Shown: positions 7,894 to 15,693, numbered from the stretch's first letter. The stretch is 17,788 bases of DNA from Patescibacteria group bacterium (GCA_030917805.1 JAUPUA010000066.1:1-17788); one strand, 5' to 3'. The notes: generated by a model from the letters alone, not told the origin. Program-made: numbers and translations.

Positions 7894-8889
7894 TTACTTA
7901 GCTGTTTTTGTAGAGGATTTCTTCTTTTTGTTGTACGTTCGCATTAGCGCTAAACCAAGTAGCAGAGTGGCTCCTCCGAGTACTGCAAGTTTTTGAGCAG
8001 TGGTACCCAGTATACCTGTTGCAGGGGCAGTTGGGCCCACAGGAGGATCTACTACTGGGTTGGTAACTACTGAAAGTGGTGGCATCCAAGGTAGTTTTAC
8101 CCACTTATCGTACCAGACATCAAAGTCGTGAAGACCAGAGCTGGTATATTTATCAAAGTTGCCACCTACGATCCTTTTTAGGCCCCTAGCACTCGCAAGG
8201 CCCTCATAACCTTGAACAGGCATCTCTTCTATCATGTAGTAATCTTCTTGCCAGTTAGTCACCCCTCCTGCTACACAATCTGGAAAGTCATCACCCTTAG
8301 ACCAGTTGATAGTCTGATTTGTGCGCCATTGTATAGCCATGACACCTGCAGTTACTTCTGTTCTGGGTAAGATTTGGCTTGTGTATGTATTCACACCCTT
8401 ACAGCCCTCGTCACCGTTTAATTTAGTGGTAGTTACTGGTGTTGTACCGTTATATATCCAGGGTTTAGTATCATCCCAGAAACGAGGTAAGAATAGGATT
8501 GGTTGATCGTAGATAACGTCTTTATTATTAGTTCCACAGTCGTTATGGGTTTGAGCATAAGTTAGATTATCGCCTGCCCAACTTAGAAGATCCCAGCTAC
8601 ACCGCGACTCAACTGGGTCTTCTGGACCAGAGTTATACCTTTTAAATGCTTCACCGTTTGGATCTGTTTTCTCAAACCAAAGTACTGATCTATCTGGTGT
8701 AGTATCGTTAGAATCACGAAGGTTGAATCCTTCCAAATAATAGTTACTATACAGGGCTGGATTTGGGTAGTAACTTTTTAAATCTATTGTGGCTGCAGAG
8801 GCAGATCCACCTTGTAGATATATCACGGATGCGCTAATTGCTAAGAACAGGAACAGGTTCTTCTTCATTTTTAATAACTTCTTGATCAT
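7894..8889 (-). CDS. Secreted protein with C-terminal membrane anchor, function unknown
   Basis: 331 residues. The N-terminus is a classical signal peptide: basic KKLLKMKKN, a hydrophobic core, then a likely cleavage after SASA (about residue 32). The mature domain is rich in Trp, Tyr, Asn and Asp and contains four Cys (SRCSW, HNDCG, GCKG, PDCVA), which could form two disulfides. After a Pro-rich linker, the C-terminus has PATG, a hydrophobic helix (LAVLGGATLLLGLAL) and a basic tail (NKKKKSSTKTAK), resembling a sortase sorting signal in layout with APATG in place of LPxTG. Start 8889 is preferred over 8868 because AAAAGGAAAA (8905-8896) lies at Shine-Dalgarno distance. I recognise no enzymatic family. 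Confidence 0.85.
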   Translation of the reverse strand: MIKKLLKMKKNLFLFLAISASVIYLQGGSASAATIDLKSYYPNPALYSNYYLEGFNLRDSNDTTPDRSVLWFEKTDPNGEAFKRYNSGPEDPVESRCSWDLLSWAGDNLTYAQTHNDCGTNNKDVIYDQPILFLPRFWDDTKPWIYNGTTPVTTTKLNGDEGCKGVNTYTSQILPRTEVTAGVMAIQWRTNQTINWSKGDDFPDCVAGGVTNWQEDYYMIEEMPVQGYEGLASARGLKRIVGGNFDKYTSSGLHDFDVWYDKWVKLPWMPPLSVVTNPVVDPPVGPTAPATGILGTTAQKLAVLGGATLLLGLALMRTYNKKKKSSTKTAK

Positions 8890-8930
8890 TGTAACTTTTC
8901 CTTTTGAGAACTAATAACGTTCTTTATACT

Positions 8931-8951
8931 TATGCTTATAGCTAAAGCATA
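8931..8951. repeat. Inverted repeat in the divergent intergenic region
   Basis: TATGCTT (8931-8937) and AAGCATA (8945-8951) flank a 7-nt loop in the 180-bp gap between the anchored protein gene (-) and the OpgC-like gene (+). A second, weaker repeat, GTTAG (8990-8994) / CTAAC (9001-9005), lies in the same gap. These could be operator sites for the divergent promoters; nothing else is evident there. Confidence 0.25.
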
Positions 8952-9069
8952 CATTATCTTCTTGCCGCTGTCCATAAAGAGTGTGGTTAGTTAGGTTATT
9001 CTAACAACTTAACTATATCTTTTTCTATTTAACCCGACTTAAGGAGTTAGAATTAGTACTCATTAGCCT

Positions 9070-10182
9070 ATGGAAGAGATATCTAAGAATAAATCCAGAT
9101 TAGTAGTGTTTGACCTAATGAGGGGTTATTTCTTGTTTGTCATAATAATAGATCACCTACTACGTTTTTTTGGTTTTTGGGAGATATTTACAGGGCGCGG
9201 TGCGCAGTGGGTTTCTGCGGCAGAGGGTTTCTTCTTTTTATCTGGGATAATGATCGGGATCGTAAGGGGTAGACGGATGATACGGACTAGCCTAATTGAT
9301 GTTGCTAAAAAATGTTGGAGACAGGCCGTAACACTCTATATTTGGGGCATTGGGCTCAGTTTACTATTTAGTGCTTTGGCGATTATTCTAATGGGTAACG
9401 CTGGCGTTAAACAACCTGTTTTTATTGGCAGTAATACTGAGCTTATAGTGCAAACTCTGAGCCTAAGCTTTAATTATGGTTGGGCAGATTTTCTAATTTA
9501 TTACGCCGTTTATCTATTCTCCACACCCTTGGCAATTTGGCTACTGAGGAATAAACTTTGGCACAGTGTTCTTTTAATTAGCTTGATAGTATGGATGCAA
9601 ACTACGACGATAATGGGGAGTTGGCAGATTCTATTTTTTAGCGGCTTGGTAGTTGGCTTTTATAAAGATCAGATTGAAGACTACTTTTTGGAGCTTAATA
9701 ACGTGTGGAAGAAATCGTTTTCATCTGCTATCTATGCTCTAAGCGCTGTTACGCTTCTAGCAAGCGTTTACTTTACGACTATTGCCGAGGAATATGGTAA
9801 GGTTGGTTCTGGTAATAAGTTGCTTGGAGCCAACCTGGAGTCTTCTAGAGAATATGCTGTAGAGTCCTTAAGAGTAACTTTTGACAGAGCCTCGCTTGCA
9901 CCACTCCGACTGTTACTTTTTTACCTCTGGTTTGCGGCCTTATACCTTTTGTTTAGAAAGTATCAGGCTTGGATGACTAAGAGACTGGGTTGGATTCTGC
10001 TGACTTTTGGGCAGAACTCGCTCTACGTTTATATAGTTCATGCTCTACTGATATTTGCGCTTAATTTAATTGTCCCAATTGGCCAGCATTGGGTTATTAA
10101 TGTACTTATTAATACAGGTTTCGTTCTACTGGTCTGGCTGATGGTCAGGAGTAGGTTCTTATTTAGATTCATCCCCAGATAA
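9070..10182 (+). CDS. OpgC-like integral membrane acyltransferase
   Basis: 370 residues with about ten membrane helices. The N-terminus reads RLVVFDLMRGYFLFVIIIDH, followed by AAEGFFFLSGIMIGIVRG. The spaced D-x-x-R-G, H and E-G/F-x-F-x-x-S-G elements match the OpgC family of the wider acyltransferase-3 class, which in Proteobacteria succinylates periplasmic glucans. The C-terminal helix contains GQNSLYVYIVHALL, the conserved end helix of this class. The family suggests acyl transfer to an exported sugar or polymer; the substrate here is unknown. A stop codon lies six bases upstream in frame (9064), so the start cannot be much earlier. AAGGAG at 9041 is too far (23 nt) to serve as a normal ribosome binding site. 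Its last 24 bases overlap a small ORF on the other strand. Confidence 0.8.
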   Translation: MEEISKNKSRLVVFDLMRGYFLFVIIIDHLLRFFGFWEIFTGRGAQWVSAAEGFFFLSGIMIGIVRGRRMIRTSLIDVAKKCWRQAVTLYIWGIGLSLLFSALAIILMGNAGVKQPVFIGSNTELIVQTLSLSFNYGWADFLIYYAVYLFSTPLAIWLLRNKLWHSVLLISLIVWMQTTTIMGSWQILFFSGLVVGFYKDQIEDYFLELNNVWKKSFSSAIYALSAVTLLASVYFTTIAEEYGKVGSGNKLLGANLESSREYAVESLRVTFDRASLAPLRLLLFYLWFAALYLLFRKYQAWMTKRLGWILLTFGQNSLYVYIVHALLIFALNLIVPIGQHWVINVLINTGFVLLVWLMVRSRFLFRFIPR

Positions 10183-10350
10183 TTTAAGTTGCCTTTTGCA
10201 ACCCGTACATGCAGCTACTGACAAAGCTTGCCAAACCTGAGCTACTGAATCGACACTAAGATCACTTTGATTCATAAAGCAGAGCCCGTGAAGTACTTCG
10301 CAGTCAGTTATATCGTTAGAGCATTCTGGGGGTAGTTCTGAAACTGACAC
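10159..10350 (-). CDS. Small Cys-containing ORF, doubtful
   Basis: 63 codons with a GTG start. The only Shine-Dalgarno-like sequence (AGAAGG) touches the GTG directly, with no spacing, which argues against this start. The product has five Cys, including a C-x2-C pair (ACTGCKRQ), so a metal-binding mini-protein is conceivable. It lies 15 nt downstream of the FKBP gene on the same strand and overlaps the end of the OpgC-like gene by 24 bases. It is the only open frame in the 183-bp gap. No family is recognised. Confidence 0.3.
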   Translation of the reverse strand: MSVSELPPECSNDITDCEVLHGLCFMNQSDLSVDSVAQVWQALSVAACTGCKRQLKLSGDESK

Positions 10351-10365
10351 CCTTCTAACTATTAT

Positions 10366-10908
10366 TTACTTGATGGAAATTAATTCAATATCAAATACTA
10401 GATCTGAATTCGGTGGTATTGAACCTGAGCCCTTTGCACCGTAGCCCTTAGCAGCTGGAATGACAAGCTTTCTTTTTCCTCCTTCACGCATTCCTGGAAC
10501 TCCTTCAGTCCAGCCTTCAATTAAGCCTCCGACTTCTAGTGGGAACTCCACTCCTTCTGAGTTACTATCGAATACTGCTCCAGTAGCTGCTAGGGCACCC
10601 TTATACTTAACATTAATTGTATCGCCAATTTTTGCTTCTCTACCAGATCCTGTGGTGATGTCGATAATTTGCATAGTTGTTATTGCTCCTTCTTGCTTTA
10701 AACTTAAATCTATTTCTTCTGGTTCTTGTTGCTCTGACTCTTGTTGAGCTTGTAGCTCTTGGAGTTGTTTCTCAATATCAGATTGGCTAGATGCCTGATC
10801 CTTTTTATTCATAAGTGGCACAGCAGCCGCTGCTACTAGTGACAGTGAAAAGACAGCTAGAATAAAAATTGCTGCAATTCTGGTGCTTTTAGGTGTCTGT
10901 TTAGGCAT
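10366..10908 (-). CDS. Membrane-anchored FKBP-type peptidyl-prolyl isomerase
   Basis: 180 residues. A basic N-terminus and one hydrophobic helix (about 11-31, IAAIFILAVFSLSLVAAAAV) anchor it or act as an uncleaved signal. A Gln/Glu-rich linker (about 40-70) follows, then one FKBP domain (about 82-180). The active-site residues of the family are present: Tyr102 (VKYKG), Phe113-Asp114 (VFDSN), Ile130 and Trp133 (GGLIEGWTEG), Tyr156 (KGYGAKG) and Phe172 (LVFDIELI). It should catalyse proline isomerisation in exported proteins on the outer face of the membrane. AAGGA lies 8 nt before the ATG. It is transcribed divergently from obgE. Confidence 0.95.
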   Translation of the reverse strand: MPKQTPKSTRIAAIFILAVFSLSLVAAAAVPLMNKKDQASSQSDIEKQLQELQAQQESEQQEPEEIDLSLKQEGAITTMQIIDITTGSGREAKIGDTINVKYKGALAATGAVFDSNSEGVEFPLEVGGLIEGWTEGVPGMREGGKRKLVIPAAKGYGAKGSGSIPPNSDLVFDIELISIK

Positions 10909-10987
10909 TATATTATTCCTTATAATCTAAATATTTTTCGATGTTCTTAAAAGTATAGCAGAATGAAAATAGACGGGATTGAGGCTA

Positions 10988-11019
10988 TTGACTAAAGCCA
11001 GGCTTTAATCTGTTATAAT
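10988..11019 (+). promoter_or_regulatory. Putative obgE promoter
   Basis: TATAAT at 11014-11019 is preceded by TTGACT at 10988-10993, although the 20-nt spacer is longer than the usual 17. The predicted start is near 11026, giving a leader of about four bases before the ATG at 11030. AAAGGA (11020-11025) would be a Shine-Dalgarno only if transcription starts further upstream. Confidence 0.45.
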
Positions 11020-11029
11020 AAAGGATAAT

Positions 11030-12349
11030 ATGAATTTTGTTGATCAAACTACAATACTTGTTAAGGCTGGAGATGGCGGTGATGGCATAGTGGCTTTTCG
11101 TAAGGAAAAGTACATAGATAAAGGCGGACCGAGTGGTGGTGACGGTGGCCACGGTGGTGATGTAACTCTGCGGGCAGACACTAACCTTAACACTCTACAA
11201 AACTTAAAGTTCAAACAGAAGTTTGTGGCAGATTCTGGCGGGAGTGGCTCAAAGCAGAATATGCACGGCCGTGATGGTGAACATAAGATTGTGCGGGTTC
11301 CTGTTGGAACTCAAGTTTTGGATAGTGAGCTCAACTTAATTGCAGATATTGCAAAACCTGGCCAAGAGGCCGTTGTGGCAATTGGTGGACGTGGTGGTTT
11401 TGGCAATGCGCACTTTAAAAGCGCAAAAAGGCAGGTTCCGAGAGTAGCAGAGCGCGGTGAACCGGGTGATGAGAAAGAGTTGGTCCTGGAATTAAAGCTT
11501 CTTGCAGATGTGGGCTTAGTTGGAATGCCAAATGCTGGCAAATCTACATTCTTGGCTTCTGTTACTCGTGCAAAACCTAAGATTGCAGATTACCCTTTTA
11601 CTACACTTATTCCCAATCTAGGCATCGCAACAGTTGATGGGCACGGTATTGTAATTGCAGATATTCCCGGTTTGATTGAGGGTGCTTCTGATGGAAGAGG
11701 TCTTGGCATACAGTTTCTAAAACATATTGAGCGCAGTAAGATTATCTTGCATTTTGTGGATTTCTGGAGCGATGATGCAGCCGATAGTTACCTCAAGATC
11801 AGGAAAGAGTTAGAAAAGTACTCTAAACTGCTAGCTAATAAAGAAGAGATAATTGCCTTTACAAAGATTGATGGAGTTGATGCAAAAGAGGTAAAACAAA
11901 AGATTGCGGAATTTAAGAAGTTGGTGAAAACCAAAGCAAAAGTTACAGGTATATCATCTACCGCACACGTCGGAACTGATGAGCTGCTAAAAGAGGTGAA
12001 GAATAGACTTACTAAAGAGAATAAAAGACTCAAGGTCGTAGAAGATGAACTGCTAGAAGAAGATGATGCAAATATAATTAGAATTCCGCTTAAAGAACGT
12101 ATGGGGCTCAAGAAACCTTGGGATATTAAAAAAGACAGCAATTATTACATAATATCTGGTGAGGAGATTGAAAAATTTGCGATTCGTACTGATTACTCAA
12201 ATCCATACTCAGTCGATAGACTTTATGACATCCTAAGGAAGATGAGAATATATGGAAGGTTGGAAAGAATGGGTTACACTTCTGACGGAGATTTCAGACT
12301 AAAGATCGGTAAGAAGCTCATTCCGAGGGAAGATGAGATTTGGGATTAA
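11030..12349 (+). CDS. obgE: GTPase ObgE/CgtA, ribosome-associated
   Basis: 439 residues, full length for the family with all three domains. The Gly-rich Obg domain occupies about 1-158 (GDGGDGIVAFRKEKYIDKGG, GGDGGHGG). The G domain follows, with G1 GMPNAGKST (about 165-173), the switch region with TTLIPNLG, G3 DIPGLIEGASDGRGLG, G4 TKID (Thr in place of the more usual Asn) and G5 SSTAH. The C-terminal OCT domain is present at about 350-430 (KPWDIKKDSNYYIISGEEIEKFA and RKMRIYGRLERMG are characteristic stretches). It binds the large ribosomal subunit and acts in ribosome assembly and stress control. A VanZ-like gene follows after 13 nt. Confidence 0.98.
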   Translation: MNFVDQTTILVKAGDGGDGIVAFRKEKYIDKGGPSGGDGGHGGDVTLRADTNLNTLQNLKFKQKFVADSGGSGSKQNMHGRDGEHKIVRVPVGTQVLDSELNLIADIAKPGQEAVVAIGGRGGFGNAHFKSAKRQVPRVAERGEPGDEKELVLELKLLADVGLVGMPNAGKSTFLASVTRAKPKIADYPFTTLIPNLGIATVDGHGIVIADIPGLIEGASDGRGLGIQFLKHIERSKIILHFVDFWSDDAADSYLKIRKELEKYSKLLANKEEIIAFTKIDGVDAKEVKQKIAEFKKLVKTKAKVTGISSTAHVGTDELLKEVKNRLTKENKRLKVVEDELLEEDDANIIRIPLKERMGLKKPWDIKKDSNYYIISGEEIEKFAIRTDYSNPYSVDRLYDILRKMRIYGRLERMGYTSDGDFRLKIGKKLIPREDEIWD

Positions 12350-12362
12350 GATTTAGACACAT

Positions 12363-12818
12363 ATGCAAAGGATCAGTTGGTGGAACAAGACCCTAAACTA
12401 CTTTGAAGATTTTAAACAGAAATATAGATTTAAGATTAGTTTTTTAGGGCTTGTTTCTATTTTTTTAATTTTTTGGCTTATTCACGAAGCTAAGCTTAAG
12501 TTAAGCCTAAATTTGCCAGAAACCATTAACATACCAAACTTTATAGGTAACGTAGATTCTGTATTCTTAGCACTGTTGGGGGGCTTTATTCTAGGACTTA
12601 TATTAACTAGATCTACCCTATTGGAGAGATTAAATATTTTAAGGCTTAGCGTTTTATTTGGTACCTTAGTTGGACTTGCACAGAATATCCTAATAGAAAC
12701 TAAGTTTGGAATGGATCTTTTAGGCCAGCCCAATATTAGTGACCCGCTAGATGTAATATGGGGCACAACTTTTTGCCTTGTTGCCTGTCTTATTTGCTTT
12801 AAGGTCAAAGAGGTTTAA
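12363..12818 (+). CDS. Small VanZ-like membrane protein
   Basis: 151 residues with four predicted membrane helices after a basic, amphipathic N-terminus. The C-terminal half reads LAQNILIETKFGMDLLG then SDPLDVIWGT, resembling the E-x-x-Q and D-x-x-D pattern of VanZ-like / DUF2809 membrane proteins. Their biochemical role is poorly known, although some members affect glycopeptide resistance. The gene starts 13 nt after obgE with no promoter of its own visible, so it is probably co-transcribed. It ends 4 bp from the convergent trpS gene. Confidence 0.6.
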   Translation: MQRISWWNKTLNYFEDFKQKYRFKISFLGLVSIFLIFWLIHEAKLKLSLNLPETINIPNFIGNVDSVFLALLGGFILGLILTRSTLLERLNILRLSVLFGTLVGLAQNILIETKFGMDLLGQPNISDPLDVIWGTTFCLVACLICFKVKEV

Positions 12819-12822
12819 AGAG

Positions 12823-13854
12823 CTACTCTCTCAATCCTACTGCTTTTTGAACTTTTAAAAGTGTTTGGTTAGCAACCTCATTGGCCTTTTTCTCGCCTCT
12901 TTCTAACGCATCAAGGATTTCTTGATCGGAGATTGAATTATAACGATCCTCTAGTTCTTGCAAGAAACTCGAAATAACTTCTGCAACGTCTTTTTTGAGT
13001 TCTCCGTACTTGTCAGAACCCAAATACTTGGACTCAACATCTTTAAGTGGACTGCCCGAAAAGATTGCTAGAATTTGAAGTAAGTTATAAATACCAGGCT
13101 GATCTTTTTTATTAAGCTTAATATTACCTACAGAATCTGTCTCGGCAGACATAATCTTTTTAGTAGCTACTTCAGCAGAATCGGTAAGATCGATAGTACC
13201 CTTTGGATCAGTTACTGACTTACTCATTTTGTTGTTTGGGTTTGAAAGGCTCATTACTCTGACGGGCTCTTCTTGTCCCGCAAACTCGACTTGATCTTTA
13301 AGCGCAGCTGGGAGCGTGAAGATATCACCAAACTTGTTATTAAAACGTGAGGCGATATCACGCGCAAGTTCTAGATGCTGACGTTGATCTTCTCCAGTTG
13401 GGATGAACTTTGCTCCGTAGAGAAGAATGTCCGCCGCCATAAGAACTGGGTAATCAAAAAGACCCACAGTTGTAGCTTGATCTTTCTTGTCTTTGAATTG
13501 AGTTTGCCTGGAAAGCTCGCCAAAAGAAGTAAAGTTGTTCAAGAGTACACAAAGCTCTGAGTGCGCTGGAACTCGACTTTGCCTGTAAACAACAACATTT
13601 GGATCACTTAGATCTATCCCGCAGGCGGCGTATAACTTTAAATTTTGCATAGTATCTGCGGCCATCTCTTTGTACTTTTTAGCATCTAGAGGAACTGTTA
13701 GGGCGTGTATATCTGGTATGAAAAGGTTTAGCTTAAAGTCACTTCTTCCCTTTACTTTTTCTTCGTAAAGACGTGCTAAAGGAAGGTAGAAACCAAGGTA
13801 GCTACCAATGTGCGGAGTTCCTGTATTCTTTATTCCTGAAAGTATTGTTTGCAT
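12823..13854 (-). CDS. trpS: Tryptophanyl-tRNA synthetase
   Basis: 343 residues, the usual length of bacterial TrpRS. The class I HIGH motif is HIGS (15-18, in NTGTPHIGSYLG) and KMSKS is at 209-213 (NNKMSKSVTDPKGT). MAADILLY and the GEDQRQHLELARDIA helix are typical of this enzyme, and the Asp of the former recognises the tryptophan indole. The protein contains no tryptophan residue, so it could be made under tryptophan starvation. AAGGAAG lies about 8 nt before the ATG. It is the last gene of a three-gene operon (gaps of 24 and 31 nt) that begins behind the attenuator at 15546-15694, which links its expression to tryptophan supply. Confidence 0.97.
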   Translation of the reverse strand: MQTILSGIKNTGTPHIGSYLGFYLPLARLYEEKVKGRSDFKLNLFIPDIHALTVPLDAKKYKEMAADTMQNLKLYAACGIDLSDPNVVVYRQSRVPAHSELCVLLNNFTSFGELSRQTQFKDKKDQATTVGLFDYPVLMAADILLYGAKFIPTGEDQRQHLELARDIASRFNNKFGDIFTLPAALKDQVEFAGQEEPVRVMSLSNPNNKMSKSVTDPKGTIDLTDSAEVATKKIMSAETDSVGNIKLNKKDQPGIYNLLQILAIFSGSPLKDVESKYLGSDKYGELKKDVAEVISSFLQELEDRYNSISDQEILDALERGEKKANEVANQTLLKVQKAVGLRE

Positions 13855-13885
13855 GTTATTTCTTCCTTTTCTTATTTAAATTTGA

Positions 13886-14614
13886 TTATAGCGTAACTTC
13901 GATTTCTCTTGTGTCGTATATGGAGTTTGGTTCACTGTAGAAGGCTGCCCAGTTCTGATCACCGTAACTATAATGCCACCATTCGCTTTGAAGTGGAGCA
14001 AACCCAACTTTAAGCATCAAGCTTAAAAGCTTAAGACGGTTTTCGTATTGATCTTTGCTGACTAGGCTTGAGTGGAGGTTTGATATCTCGGAATCTTCGT
14101 TCATTGGTGACCCAAAATCAATTAATTGACCACTTACTGAATCTACGGCCTCAATATCTATAGCTGAACCCACGCAGTGTGGAGATGCCTTTTGGGATGG
14201 GTCAGCTACATACTCTCTAGTTAGTTCAGTAAGTTCTGCTTCTTTTAGACTGCTGTGAACCTTCCTGAGTTCATCTCTGACCATCGTGAACAAAGCTCTT
14301 TGAATAGCTACCGGTCTGTGCCCCGCCCTTACAATCAGAATCCATCTATCAGGAATATCCGACTCAGCTTTCTTAAGCTTATCTACTACAGAACTTCTCA
14401 CATATACACCTTTGTATCCGGGATTCTTTGAGATGTAATGTCTGTACAGCGGCCCCTCAAACCTATCCTGAGTATTCCAAACAGGTTCCACCTTAATCTT
14501 ATGTGAATCCTGTAGAAGAACGAGTTCCTCAAAGCACTCTACTATTGGGATCAAGGATGGATCTTGAAGTAAGGGCTTCTTGGAGGCTTCGATTAGGTTA
14601 TTGACATTGTTCAT
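13886..14614 (-). CDS. D-Ala-D-Ala dipeptidase-like protein (peptidase M15, VanX type)
   Basis: 242 residues, about 40 longer than VanX because of an N-terminal extension. All VanX active-site positions can be matched with the right spacing. Arg100 in GHRP stabilises the transition state, His146 and Asp153 in SPHCVGSAIDIE and His214 bind zinc, and Glu211 in EWWH is the catalytic base. VanX/DdpX enzymes cut D-Ala-D-Ala and related dipeptides in the cytoplasm. No signal peptide is seen, which fits an intracellular enzyme. It lies between an unknown gene and trpS in an attenuator-controlled operon, so dipeptide scavenging is as plausible as wall recycling. No clear Shine-Dalgarno precedes the ATG. 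Confidence 0.85.
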   Translation of the reverse strand: MNNVNNLIEASKKPLLQDPSLIPIVECFEELVLLQDSHKIKVEPVWNTQDRFEGPLYRHYISKNPGYKGVYVRSSVVDKLKKAESDIPDRWILIVRAGHRPVAIQRALFTMVRDELRKVHSSLKEAELTELTREYVADPSQKASPHCVGSAIDIEAVDSVSGQLIDFGSPMNEDSEISNLHSSLVSKDQYENRLKLLSLMLKVGFAPLQSEWWHYSYGDQNWAAFYSEPNSIYDTREIEVTL

Positions 14615-14638
14615 AATTATTTTAGATATATCTTAATC

Positions 14639-15520
14639 TTACACTAGATCATGCTGAGAGAAGTTATCAAAACCAATTTCTGAAGAGAGCTTTTTAGACT
14701 CATCATCCAACCCTCGTATGCCCCCATTTTTATTGATTACGGAGAATCTAAAACTAGCCAAGCTGTTTTTAAGCCCAAGTACCTCCATAGCTAGTATGCA
14801 GATGCTCTGTACGCTATCTGCAAGTTTTGGATCTCTAGTGTAGACGACCATGTCTGAGCCACCAATATGAAATGTCCGATCAGAGCCTCTAATAGCCTGC
14901 TCAACTACTTCTGCCGCCATGATAGCCTGAACAGGTAAAATAATTCCACTTAGTTGATCATCTATGAACACCGAGGATCCATAAACACCGAGAGCACTTA
15001 TGGCTTCAATACTGGGCTTAATCCTATCTTTAGGATCTTGGCTAACCATTCCGCTTCTAGCAACTCTTAAGCCCTGCTCTGGTGTTAACCTAGACATAGC
15101 GACCACTAATGCTTCGGGTAGATCAGGGTGTACTCTAGACGGGAATCTAGATGATAACTCAAAGTCTATGCCGGCAGAGACAAGCGGTTGAGTGTGAAAG
15201 TCCGTTAAGCTTAGCTCTGTGTTGCCAACATTTACGACACAAGGATGAGTCCTCTTCTTCATCTTATTGCTCAAACCGCACTCTAAAACTGTTTCTTCAC
15301 CTGCTTTTACAATATTAGCCGGCCTACCATTTCTATCGTTAGAACTTATTGTGTCTACAAGCTCCAGCTGAACTCCTGCTAGAGCTAAAGCTAAGTAGTG
15401 AGGATTGCAACCTTGGTCCAAATTACCAACATGCGGTGAAGTCTTAATATGACCTGATTGGGCCAAGGCTAAAACTTGTTCAATTTCTACTTCTTCTGGA
15501 TGTTCAAATTGTATTTTCAT
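14639..15520 (-). CDS. Unrecognised cytoplasmic protein, first gene behind the attenuator
   Basis: 293 residues with no signal peptide, no membrane helix and no motif I recognise. It has a fairly polar N-terminal half with several His and Cys (SPHVGNLDQGCNPHYLALA, THPCVV, DFHTQ), then a more regular alpha/beta-looking half (GSSVFIDDQLSGIILPVQAI, HIGGSDMVVYTRD). It contains no tryptophan, like TrpRS in the same operon. Its ATG at 15520 lies 26 nt after the terminator U-tract, so it is the first gene controlled by the attenuator. Upstream is only a weak AAAGA. The context (TrpRS, dipeptidase, chorismate-derived pathway genes nearby) suggests a role in aromatic amino acid supply, but that is inference. 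Confidence 0.8.
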   Translation of the reverse strand: MKIQFEHPEEVEIEQVLALAQSGHIKTSPHVGNLDQGCNPHYLALALAGVQLELVDTISSNDRNGRPANIVKAGEETVLECGLSNKMKKRTHPCVVNVGNTELSLTDFHTQPLVSAGIDFELSSRFPSRVHPDLPEALVVAMSRLTPEQGLRVARSGMVSQDPKDRIKPSIEAISALGVYGSSVFIDDQLSGIILPVQAIMAAEVVEQAIRGSDRTFHIGGSDMVVYTRDPKLADSVQSICILAMEVLGLKNSLASFRFSVINKNGGIRGLDDESKKLSSEIGFDNFSQHDLV

Positions 15521-15545
15521 AGTATCTTTATTTATCTAGTCAATT

Positions 15546-15572
15546 AAAAAACCGCTACTTTTGGTAGCGGTT
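15546..15572 (-). terminator. Intrinsic terminator of the attenuator
   Basis: On the minus strand, AACCGCTAC (15572-15564) pairs perfectly over 9 bp with GTAGCGGTT (15558-15550) around a CAAAA loop, followed by TTTT (15549-15546) and AATTG. The other strand lacks a U-tract, so it acts on minus-strand transcription. It lies 26 nt before the start codon of the 293-residue gene and after the leader peptide stop. It would therefore cut off the operon rather than end the upstream gene. Confidence 0.88.
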
Positions 15573-15606
15573 AAAACTTTATTATTTATTATTTATAGTT
15601 AATATT

Positions 15607-15693
15607 TTATAGAATTAATTCAAAGTCCAGCCGCCACTCTTGTAGGAGAAGAGTGTTATACCAACGGCAAAACAGTGAAATAAATTGATTCAT
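15607..15693 (-). CDS. Leader peptide of the attenuator (28 codons)
   Basis: ATG at 15693 to TAA at 15609-15607. The first part reads MNQFISLFCRWYNTLLLQEW. Aromatic residues are Phe4, Phe8, Trp11, Tyr12, Trp20 and Phe24. Trp11 sits just upstream of hairpin segment 1, the place where stalling would favour antitermination; Trp20 sits inside segment 2 and would act oppositely. The peptide itself is probably not functional. There is no Shine-Dalgarno, but the predicted transcription start (about 15694) practically coincides with the A of the ATG, so translation would be leaderless. The ORF is short enough to arise by chance; its exact fit with promoter and hairpins is the argument for it. Confidence 0.68.
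   Translation of the reverse strand: MNQFISLFCRWYNTLLLQEWRLDFELIL

Noticed and set aside
7898..8104. 68-codon frame overlapping the end of the 331-residue surface protein on the same strand
   Set aside because: It is a frame-shifted shadow of the linker and anchor of the larger protein, with no sign of independent coding.
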